Position numbers and translations under genes: made by a program. Positions 1 through 5,621 of a stretch of DNA of 5,868 bases are shown in pieces. The notes beneath the pieces were generated by a model. The model was not told the DNA's origin and did not search any database. It saw only the letters and a program-made list of their open reading frames with translations. How positions within the stretch are numbered: position 1 is the first letter of the stretch; each line of letters begins with the position of its first letter. The stretch comes from Clostridiales bacterium (GTDB taxonomy: Bacteria; Bacillota; Clostridia; Christensenellales; JAISNN01). The stretch is taken from positions 1-5,868 of the forward strand of contig JAISQX010000082.1 in NCBI GenBank assembly GCA_031273965.1, given 5' to 3'.

Positions 1-1054
1 GAAATTCGTCGGCTTTCGGTATCGGTAAATATTCGAAGCTTTGTCCTTTGTCCTCTTCATAGTCCAAAAATTCTCTGTATCTGCCGCAGTTGAAGCTTAT
101 GCGCCTGATTCCAAAAATCGAACCGGTCAATACGAATATCCATGTAAAAAAGCCCGTCACAAGCGAGAAATAAAAGAGAAAATTAGGAACCGTGATTTCA
201 TCCGCCAAAACGCCGTTCAAAAGATAGTAGAAGGCGCTCGCCTCGCATACAAGCGTCAAAAGAGCCTGAACCGTAGACGCTCCCGCGGAAATACCAAAAA
301 GTCTCTTGGCGGTTTTTGCCACTCCCGCGCTCATATTTTTTATAACCGTTCCAAAAAAGCCCTTTAAACCGTATATCCTTACATCCTTTCCCGCCGCGTA
401 GTCGTTTGCCGTTCCGAAGATATATCCGGTCTGCATATGATAGCCTTTATAGTCGTCGTATGCTTTTTTGGAATATTTTAAATACACGCTCTCTGCAAAA
501 AAATTGGCGACCCCGCATAAAAAAACTATCAAAATAAGCGCCGGATCCAAAACGGAAAGTATTATCGTATAGGTAAAAAGTCCCGTTATATTGACCGCAA
601 GGTTTACTACCGAATCAAAAAAGCCTCTTAGCCCGCTCCCCCACGCCTGAGTAAAGCCCTTGCTTTTCTCAAACGCGAGTCTTCCTTTGACGCTTTCTAT
701 GTACTCGTAGCCGGCGTTCATCATTTTTCTAAACGCCTTTATTCTGTAATCCGTATTGACGTTCTCGGCGACCGCGGTGCATTTGGATTGCAAAAAAGGA
801 TTTATCCATGTGATAAGAGCAATGAGAAAGGACATCATTCCTACCATAAAGAGCAATTGTCCGGGAGAACTGCCGCTTTCTATAGCTTCTATCATGAGCT
901 TCGGAATGAGCGCCGTCAATATCGGCATGGCTACAAGCGGAGGAATCCTCATAAAATACAGAAAAAAACTCTTTTTATCAAAGTTCCACCAGTTTTTTAA
1001 CATGTATTTTACATTATCCTTATCCGAATATTTTACCTCGGTTTTCGGGCGCAT
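1..1054 (-). CDS. ABC exporter, transmembrane domain half (C-terminal part beyond window)
   Basis: Reading the minus strand from ATG at 1054 gives 351 residues with no stop to the window edge, so the gene is partial at its 3' end. The protein fits a type 1 ABC exporter membrane domain. It has a charged N-terminus (1-28) and hydrophobic segments at about 30-50, 66-88, 148-168, 171-188, 260-280 and 290-315. The stretch AGKDVRIYGL (221-230) matches the cytoplasmic coupling-loop pattern common in Bacillota exporters. The nucleotide-binding domain (Walker A, signature, Walker B) would follow past residue 351 and is not visible. A strong ribosome site GGAGGA lies at 1060-1065, 5 bases before the ATG. 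Only 45 bases separate it from the ligase gene upstream and no promoter is apparent between them, so co-transcription is likely. The cargo cannot be told from this part. It could be one half of a heterodimeric exporter. Confidence 0.87.
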   Translation of the reverse strand, partial: MRPKTEVKYSDKDNVKYMLKNWWNFDKKSFFLYFMRIPPLVAMPILTALIPKLMIEAIESGSSPGQLLFMVGMMSFLIALITWINPFLQSKCTAVAENVNTDYRIKAFRKMMNAGYEYIESVKGRLAFEKSKGFTQAWGSGLRGFFDSVVNLAVNITGLFTYTIILSVLDPALILIVFLCGVANFFAESVYLKYSKKAYDDYKGYHMQTGYIFGTANDYAAGKDVRIYGLKGFFGTVIKNMSAGVAKTAKRLFGISAGASTVQALLTLVCEASAFYYLLNGVLADEITVPNFLFYFSLVTGFFTWIFVLTGSIFGIRRISFNCGRYREFLDYEEDKGQSFEYLPIPKADEF

Positions 1055-1099
1055 ACCGTTCCTCCGTTATTTAGAGTTATATTTATCCGTTTCCGCTTA

Positions 1100-3085
1100 T
1101 TACAGTTGCGACTCGTGTTTCTTAAAGAAGTCCGTCTTAGGCTCCAAAAATTTGAACGACTTTACATCGGGACATATTTCCTTAAAGGTCTTGTCCGCGC
1201 TCTTCCAGTCAAACAATTTATCCTTTGCGTTCATATAATCGGCGACAAGCTCGGCTCCCTCCGATACTAACGCGTGAAGCATAAGAACGCCGGTTTTTAT
1301 CACATGAATCGTATCCGTGATAAGCTCCGCCCGTCGGTCCTCGTCCGCATTGCGAGACTTCTCCGCCCATCGTTGATTGGCGGCTCTGAAGTATCCGTCC
1401 ACAACGCTTACGACATTGTTAAACTCGTATTTATTTATATAATTCTCATATTTTTCCAACGCTTCGATCGCTTCGCCCAAAACCTCCTCGGAAACGTCCT
1501 TATCGGGTAACTTGCCGTCAAAATATTGCTGCAAAGAATAAAACACGGAGCGGACTATTCTGTTAAATATATTGGTCAGGACGTTACCCTGCAAGAGCAC
1601 GGGGTCTCCGCTCTTTTCAAATTCATCCGGCGAAAAAACTTTTGAACGAAAATTTGCCGTCGTCTGACCTATTCCCTGTCCCAAAAAATGCATTCGGAGT
1701 TGTTCGACTGTATAATAATCAAGCAAGCTATCCGCCGTCGGCGCCTTATTCGCGCCGCTGCTCGAGGCTTTTACGCTCCCTACTAAAAGATGTTTATTTG
1801 CGACGACGTACGATAAATTAAGCTTGCCGTCCCGCGGTTCTATACCGTAATTTTGCCCCTGTGCGGCAAGGAACATGCCCGTTTGGGCAAGGCAATAAAA
1901 GAAAACGTTGTCCTCGCCTATAAACTGCACTACCTTCGCGTCCTTTTTGCACCACCAGTCACGCCAATCGGAACCCTCGCCGCGGCGCTTGCCCTCGCCG
2001 TTTAGGTATGTGTCGGTAAAGGATATCGGCGCCCAAAGAGACTCCGGCCATACATAAAAGGTCAAGCCCTCCGTCGCGCCGTCCGGCGTCTTTGGCAGCG
2101 GTACGCCCCACTTGGCGTTCCCGGATATTCTGAACGGCGCAAGAGTTTTATTTGAGCGATATCTTATGGCGTTAGCTTTTAAGACCGCGCAAGCTTTGTC
2201 TCTCAACTCCACGGATTTAAATTTTAATTGAACGCGCTTATTCCTTTCGTCATGCATATAAGCGTGTTCGGGTAAGCCGTCCGTTATTTTATCCAATTCG
2301 TCCTTTGCCGTCTCCGAAATAAAAAGCATCGGAGGCTGAAGAAAATCGCGCATATCCCTTATCATGAACTTACGCGACTTCCCCTCTTTTTCCAACTCGT
2401 CGCACCACGCCTTTATATCCTCGCGAAAAGCTTCCAGCTTCAAATAATAATTGGACACAAGCTTCATCTGAGGAGTTTTTTTTGTCAAGACGCTTATAGG
2501 GTCTATAAGCTCCGACGGCGAATACTGATGCCCCAGAGAACATTCGTCCGCATAGCCTACTTCAGATTTGCACCCGTCTATGGGGCATTTGCCCTCAACC
2601 TGCCTGCCGTTCAACACCATATCGGCTTCGCTGTCATAAAATTGCTCCGTATCATTTTTTTCCATATAGCCGCTCTTTAGCATACTATCGAAAAAAAACG
2701 CCGACATGCGTTCGTGATGTTCATAGGATTTTCCGAAACACGACGCGGCGAAAAGATTCAATGAAATATCGTATTTTTTGAGCGTCGCCTTTTGTATCTC
2801 GTGATAACCCTTCACATAGTCGGACAGCGAGCCGGTATACTCCCCGTTTTCCTTTAATTTTCTGTATTTTTCCTCGGCTACGGAGCCAAACCCGTCCGTC
2901 CCCGAAACAAAAATGACATTTTTATCGCCTATATTATCCCTCATATACCGCGCGTACGCATCCGCCCAAAGGAATATGGCGCCCACATGACCTATGTGCA
3001 AAGGCTTATTCCCATTCGGCATCCCCGCCGTTATAACCACTCTAACCGGAAAACTCGGTCTATTTAACGACTTTTTGCTTGACAT
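1100..3085 (-). CDS. Methionyl-tRNA synthetase-like class I tRNA ligase (divergent MetG paralogue)
   Basis: Predicted 661-residue cytoplasmic class I aminoacyl-tRNA synthetase; standard MetRS joins methionine to tRNA-Met. Seen in order: Rossmann half with HIGH at 30-33 and GTD at 62-64; a zinc-knuckle-like region with C167, C172, C182 and H186 followed by YSPSELIDP; WGVPLP at 326-331; FYVW at 343-346; GED at 390-392; KASSS at 439-443 where KMSKS is expected; then a helical anticodon-binding domain. By-eye alignment to E. coli MetRS keeps the anticodon readers N391, R395 and W461 as N508, R512 and W573. It changes pocket residues Y15, H301 and W305 to N24, Y397 and Q401. About 65 extra residues (roughly 251-317) sit inside the core. 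There is no C-terminal tRNA-binding (EMAP-II-like) domain. Start: an in-frame ATG at 3094 abuts GGAG with no spacing, so the ATG at 3085, 9 bases past GGAG, is preferred. MetRS-like fold is near certain; methionine specificity is not. Confidence 0.88.
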   Translation of the reverse strand: MSSKKSLNRPSFPVRVVITAGMPNGNKPLHIGHVGAIFLWADAYARYMRDNIGDKNVIFVSGTDGFGSVAEEKYRKLKENGEYTGSLSDYVKGYHEIQKATLKKYDISLNLFAASCFGKSYEHHERMSAFFFDSMLKSGYMEKNDTEQFYDSEADMVLNGRQVEGKCPIDGCKSEVGYADECSLGHQYSPSELIDPISVLTKKTPQMKLVSNYYLKLEAFREDIKAWCDELEKEGKSRKFMIRDMRDFLQPPMLFISETAKDELDKITDGLPEHAYMHDERNKRVQLKFKSVELRDKACAVLKANAIRYRSNKTLAPFRISGNAKWGVPLPKTPDGATEGLTFYVWPESLWAPISFTDTYLNGEGKRRGEGSDWRDWWCKKDAKVVQFIGEDNVFFYCLAQTGMFLAAQGQNYGIEPRDGKLNLSYVVANKHLLVGSVKASSSGANKAPTADSLLDYYTVEQLRMHFLGQGIGQTTANFRSKVFSPDEFEKSGDPVLLQGNVLTNIFNRIVRSVFYSLQQYFDGKLPDKDVSEEVLGEAIEALEKYENYINKYEFNNVVSVVDGYFRAANQRWAEKSRNADEDRRAELITDTIHVIKTGVLMLHALVSEGAELVADYMNAKDKLFDWKSADKTFKEICPDVKSFKFLEPKTDFFKKHESQL

Positions 3086-3088
3086 AAT

Positions 3089-3098
3089 CCTCATCTCC
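3089..3098 (-). promoter_or_regulatory. Ribosome binding site that decides the ligase start
   Basis: On the minus strand GGAG (3098-3095) is followed directly by an ATG at 3094 and, 9 bases on, by a second in-frame ATG at 3085. A further GAGG lies at 3092-3089. The first ATG has zero spacing from GGAG and would sit inside the ribosome site, so initiation at 3085 is much more plausible. Confidence 0.65.
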
Positions 3099-3104
3099 GT
3101 GTAA

Positions 3105-3141
3105 TAATATAAAAAAGCAAGCTTTGACGCTTTTTATATTA
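3105..3141 (-). promoter_or_regulatory. Hairpin in the 5' leader of the ligase mRNA
   Basis: The arms at 3141-3129 and 3118-3105 pair over 13 bases with one extra U in the second arm, closed by a 10-base loop. The stem is almost all A-U with a GC pair at the loop end. It lies in the roughly 74-base leader between the predicted transcription start (about 3159) and the start codon, ending 6 bases before the GGAG ribosome site. It could influence mRNA stability or ribosome access. It is too short to be a T-box, and no known riboswitch was recognised. Confidence 0.4.
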
Positions 3142-3165
3142 GCTTTAAATAAAAAGATATTGGGT

Positions 3166-3194
3166 ATTATATCATATTACAAATAAAATGTAAA
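3166..3194 (-). promoter_or_regulatory. Vegetative promoter of the ligase/ABC unit
   Basis: On the minus strand TTTACA (3194-3189) is followed by a 17-base spacer and a perfect TATAAT (3171-3166), preceded by TGA, which gives an extended -10 (TGnTATAAT). Transcription should start near 3159, leaving a leader of about 74 bases. This matches the housekeeping sigma factor consensus at 11 of 12 hexamer positions. No operator could be identified. Confidence 0.8.
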
Positions 3195-3397
3195 TAAATA
3201 TGCGACTCAAATTAAAAACCCTTCCGAGTCCGCTTATTTCACACGTAAGTCGCGCTAATAGCGTAATCAAAGATTTTCCTCTTATTAGCGATAAATTAAT
3301 TCGACTCGACGCTTTTTTACGGGTTTGCCGTCAAGCGTTTGCGCATAATAAAATTTTGATTAAGCATATAATAAAAATAAAATGGGGAGCAACCTAA
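3195..3397. other. Gene-free divergent region with inverted repeats
   Basis: With 3086-3194 this forms about 310 bases between the start codons of the ligase and the pspC gene. No convincing gene is present; the one reading frame across it (3200-3397) lacks a ribosome site and a recognisable protein. Inverted repeats seen: GCGACTC (3202-3208) with GAGTCCGC (3226-3233), one bulged base; CGCTAATA (3253-3260) with TATTAGCG (3283-3290), extendable by AGTCG (3248-3252) with CGACT (3302-3306) across an 11-base bulge; and ACGCTT (3309-3314) with AAGCGT (3333-3338) enclosing ACGG/CCGT (3319-3322/3328-3331). These could be operator sites or structured RNA; the sequence does not decide. Confidence 0.4.
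3367..3372 (+). promoter_or_regulatory. Possible -10 element for the pspC gene
   Basis: A perfect TATAAT lies 25 bases before the pspC ATG, which would give a short leader of about 19 bases. The hexamer 17 bases upstream (3344-3349, CATAAT) is a poor -35 and there is no TG extension, so the promoter may be weak, activator-dependent, or located elsewhere in the inverted-repeat region. Confidence 0.35.
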
Positions 3398-3589
3398 ATG
3401 CCGGAAAAAAAACTTTATAAAAATAGTAAAAACAAAAAAATATTCGGGGTATGCGCCGGCATAGCCGAATACTTTAATATAGACGTGACGTTAGTCCGCA
3501 TCCTCTGCATAGCGGCGGTTTGCACCTTTGGCACCGGTATATTGGCTTATATCATAGCCGCGCTTATAACGCCGGAAAAACCGGAATAA
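3398..3589 (+). CDS. PspC-domain small membrane protein
   Basis: A 63-residue protein that consists almost wholly of a PspC domain. The N-terminal KKLYKNSKNKKIFGVCAGIA is followed by EYFNIDVTLVR, a classic PspC signature, and then one hydrophobic segment at about residues 33-57 before a short charged tail. PspC proteins sit in the cytoplasmic membrane; in proteobacteria PspC works with PspB to sense envelope stress and release the phage-shock response. In Bacillota the role of such stand-alone proteins is less clear, often linked to envelope stress. The ribosome site GGGGAG (3384-3389) lies 8 bases before the ATG. It is a single plus-strand gene between two minus-strand units, divergent from the ligase and convergent with aspS. 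Its length is normal for the single-domain form. Family assignment is firm; the exact role is inferred. Confidence 0.92.
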   Translation: MPEKKLYKNSKNKKIFGVCAGIAEYFNIDVTLVRILCIAAVCTFGTGILAYIIAALITPEKPE

Positions 3590-3600
3590 AACATCCGGTT
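3576..3600 (-). terminator. Hairpin terminator, second downstream of aspS
   Basis: On the minus strand AACCGGA (3600-3594), an 8-base loop and TCCGGTT (3585-3579) form a 7 bp stem whose end runs into TTTTT (3580-3576). It lies about 57 bases after the aspS stop and overlaps the 3' end of the convergent pspC gene, whose stop codon is in the loop. On the plus strand the stem is followed by TCCC rather than a T-run, so it is a better terminator for aspS than for pspC. Confidence 0.6.
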
Positions 3601-3624
3601 TCCCAAACCTCATGTAAACAACAA

Positions 3625-3650
3625 GGCTCACGCATGAAAATGCGCAAGCC
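3625..3650 (-). terminator. Palindromic hairpin at the end of aspS
   Basis: The hairpin begins 8 bases after the aspS stop codon. In the minus-strand RNA it is an 11 bp uninterrupted stem (GGCUUGCGCAU with AUGCGUGAGCC) closed by UUUC, with two adjacent G-U pairs. Read on the plus strand those two pairs become C-A mismatches, so the structure favours the aspS transcript. The following bases (TTGTTGTTTAC) are only moderately T-rich. It is a relative of the hairpin at 5488-5521. Confidence 0.6.
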
Positions 3651-3657
3651 GCAAAAC

Positions 3658-5385
3658 CTATTCTTTCAACCTTATATTCGCCTCGTCCAGCTGCTTCTTT
3701 TCTATGACTCCGGGCGCTCCCATCATCAGGTCTTGCGCGTTCTTGTTCATCGGAAAAGCTATTACTTCGCGTATATTAGGTTCTCCCGCAAGGAGCATTA
3801 CCATTCTGTCCACGCCCGGGGCTATCCCCGCATGCGGAGGCGCGCCGAATTTGAAAGCGTTGTACATCGCGGGGAATTTATTCGCCACCACGTCCTCGTC
3901 CAATCCGACTATCTCAAAGGCTCTGACAAGCGCCTCCGGAATATGATTTCTGACCGCGCCGGACGAAAGCTCTATACCGTTGCAGACGATATCGTATTGA
4001 TAGGCTAAAATATCCAAAGGGTCTTTTTCGTTCAAAGCCTTTAGTCCGCCCTGCGGCATGGAAAACGGGTTATGACAAAATTCCAATTTGCCGGATTCTT
4101 CGCCTATCTCGTACATCGGAAAATCGACTATCCAACAAAACCTATAAACGTTTTTTTCATACAAATCCCCAATTTCCCCCAAACGGTTTCTGAGCAGTCC
4201 CGCCGTCTTTTCTATTCTTCCTTTTTTACCCGCCACAATTCCGACAAAGGCGCTCGGAGACAAGTTGAGCGCTTTTATTATTTCTTCGGCTTTTTCGGTA
4301 AGAAACTTCGCTATCCCGCCGCTTAACTTATTTTCCGCGTCGGTCTTGAACCAATACAGCTTTTCTTCATTCTTTTCCATATAAGAAACCGTTTCGTCTA
4401 TCTGCTTTCTCGTTCCGGAAAAGTTATTTACGACAACGGCTTTTACCGTCTTTCCGCTAAGTTCCGAGAATGCGCAACCGTCAAAGAATTTTGAAACGTC
4501 TTTGACTCTTAGCGGATTCCTCAAATCCGGCTTATCGCTGCCGAAGTCATTCATCGCGTCCTTATAGGTTATTCTAGGAAATTTTCCGTCCGGAACCTTC
4601 CAATCGGAAAAACGCTTGAAAATCTCCGGCAATACGGCTTCCAATTCCGAGAAAACCTCTTCTTGAGAGGCAAACGCCATCTCTATGTCAAGCTGATAAA
4701 ATTCTCCCGGCGACCTGTCGGCTCTGGCGTCCTCGTCGCGAAAACAAGGAGCCACCTGAAAATATCTGTCAAAACCCGACGTCATAAGTATCTGCTTAAA
4801 TATCTGCGGCGCTTGCGGCAACGCATAAAACTTCCCCGGATGAACCCTGCTCGGAACGATATAGTCCCGCGCGCCTTCCGGCGAAGAGCTTGTGAGGATA
4901 GGCGTCGTTATCTCTAAAAAACCTCTCTCTGTCATCTTTGCCCTGAGCGCCGAAACGACTTTTGATCTAAGCACTATTTTATCGCGCACGGCGGGATTTC
5001 TCAAATCCAAAAAGCGGTATTTGAGCCGCGTCTCCTCCTTTGATTGCAACGAATTTAACACCTCAAAAGGAAGCTGCTCCGAGCATTTTCCGAGTATTTC
5101 GATACTTGTCGGTTCTATCTCTATAAGCCCCGTGGGGATTTGGTTGTTGGCGGCGGAGCGCAAAACTACCTTTCCCTCAACCGCTACCGTCGATTCTCTG
5201 GGTATTTTCCTTAACTCCGCCTTCAATTCCTCGCTTTCAACGGTCACCTGAGTTACGCCGTAAAAATCACGCACCGTGGCAAAAATAATATTGCCCATAT
5301 CGCGCGCGCCCTGTAGCCAACCCTCCAATCTTACGTTCTTCCCCGCATCGCTCTCCCTTAACTCGTTACAATTATGCGTACGCAT
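3658..5385 (-). CDS. aspS: Aspartyl-tRNA synthetase, bacterial type
   Basis: Class II aminoacyl-tRNA synthetase of 575 residues that charges tRNA-Asp with aspartate in the cytoplasm. The N-terminal OB-fold anticodon domain (about 1-105) opens with MRTHNCNELR. The catalytic core shows PEGARDYIVPSRV (169-181), QAPQIFKQILM (191-201), motif 2 FRDEDARADRSPGEFYQLD (215-233) and motif 3 GIAPGVDRMVML (520-531). The bacterial GAD insertion lies at about 290-410, and CHNPFSMPQGG (437-447) follows it. Length is close to the usual 580-600. Motif 2 has one residue more than E. coli (SPGEFYQ against QPEFTQ), a variant I recall from other bacterial AspRS groups. Position 30, reported to separate discriminating (Leu) from non-discriminating (His) enzymes, is Met, so whether it also charges tRNA-Asn is unresolved. 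AAGGAG (5400-5395) lies 9 bases before the ATG. The gene is probably monocistronic, with its own promoter and downstream hairpins; the hisS-aspS pairing common in Bacillota is absent. Confidence 0.97.
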   Translation of the reverse strand: MRTHNCNELRESDAGKNVRLEGWLQGARDMGNIIFATVRDFYGVTQVTVESEELKAELRKIPRESTVAVEGKVVLRSAANNQIPTGLIEIEPTSIEILGKCSEQLPFEVLNSLQSKEETRLKYRFLDLRNPAVRDKIVLRSKVVSALRAKMTERGFLEITTPILTSSSPEGARDYIVPSRVHPGKFYALPQAPQIFKQILMTSGFDRYFQVAPCFRDEDARADRSPGEFYQLDIEMAFASQEEVFSELEAVLPEIFKRFSDWKVPDGKFPRITYKDAMNDFGSDKPDLRNPLRVKDVSKFFDGCAFSELSGKTVKAVVVNNFSGTRKQIDETVSYMEKNEEKLYWFKTDAENKLSGGIAKFLTEKAEEIIKALNLSPSAFVGIVAGKKGRIEKTAGLLRNRLGEIGDLYEKNVYRFCWIVDFPMYEIGEESGKLEFCHNPFSMPQGGLKALNEKDPLDILAYQYDIVCNGIELSSGAVRNHIPEALVRAFEIVGLDEDVVANKFPAMYNAFKFGAPPHAGIAPGVDRMVMLLAGEPNIREVIAFPMNKNAQDLMMGAPGVIEKKQLDEANIRLKE

Positions 5386-5430
5386 TAAAAAATCTCCTTA
5401 AAATTTTTGCATTTATTGATAGTTTAATTA

Positions 5431-5459
5431 ATTATAAGCCAAAGGAAGAGTTTTGTCAA
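5431..5459 (-). promoter_or_regulatory. Perfect-consensus vegetative promoter of aspS
   Basis: On the minus strand TTGACA (5459-5454), a 17-base spacer and TATAAT (5436-5431) match the housekeeping sigma consensus at all 12 hexamer positions with optimal spacing. Transcription should start near 5424, giving a leader of about 39 bases before the ATG. That leader is too short for a T-box, so strong constitutive expression is the simplest reading. Confidence 0.92.
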
Positions 5460-5477
5460 TTTAATCGGAAAGTATAT

Positions 5478-5521
5478 AAAAAAGATATCAGGGCTTACGC
5501 ATTAAAATGCGTAAGCCCTGA
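5478..5521 (-). terminator. Strong hairpin terminator downstream of the SGNH hydrolase gene
   Basis: Bases 5521-5507 and 5502-5488 form a perfect 15 bp stem with a 4-base loop, followed on the minus strand by TATC and then TTTTTT (5483-5478). It lies about 100 bases after the hydrolase stop and about 20 bases before the aspS -35, insulating the two units. The inner 26 bases are a near copy of the hairpin at 3625-3650. Confidence 0.75.
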
Positions 5522-5621
5522 AAAGGCACGGGACGCGCGGCGATATTTTTTATTAAGATTTTATCGCTTATGGGACATTCCGAAAAATTTTCGCCTATTA
5601 TCGCTCTACCGTATTCGCGTC
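5522..5621. other. Short non-coding spacer with AT-rich inverted repeats
   Basis: No coding frame continues across this stretch. It contains the palindrome CGAAAAATTTTCG (5581-5593) and the inverted repeat GCGATA/TATCGC (5540-5545/5562-5567). On the minus strand it is the 3' untranslated region of the hydrolase mRNA ahead of the terminator hairpin. No promoter or known RNA was recognised. Confidence 0.35.

Noticed and set aside
41..367. 108-residue plus-strand reading frame
   Set aside because: It is antisense to the ABC transporter membrane domain, is very basic, and has no ribosome site or family features.
756..1238. 160-residue plus-strand reading frame
   Set aside because: It lies antisense to the ABC transporter and the end of the ligase gene, both of which have clear family motifs; it is a shadow frame.
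3200..3397. 65-residue plus-strand reading frame just before pspC
   Set aside because: It has no ribosome site before its ATG, no recognisable protein features, and its end overlaps the pspC ribosome site. The region is better explained as regulatory sequence.
3086..3397. Possible T-box or riboswitch before the ligase gene
   Set aside because: The promoter at 3166-3194 leaves only about 74 bases of leader, and no T-box or other conserved riboswitch core was seen.
3520..4326. Plus-strand reading frames antisense to aspS
   Set aside because: They overlap conserved AspRS motifs on the other strand and show no protein family signature.
5374..5385. Perfect 12-base palindrome ATGCGTACGCAT at the aspS start codon, sharing 12 bases with the 5488-5521 hairpin
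   Set aside because: It encodes the conserved MRT start of AspRS and can form only a 4 bp hairpin, so the match to the repeat is probably chance.
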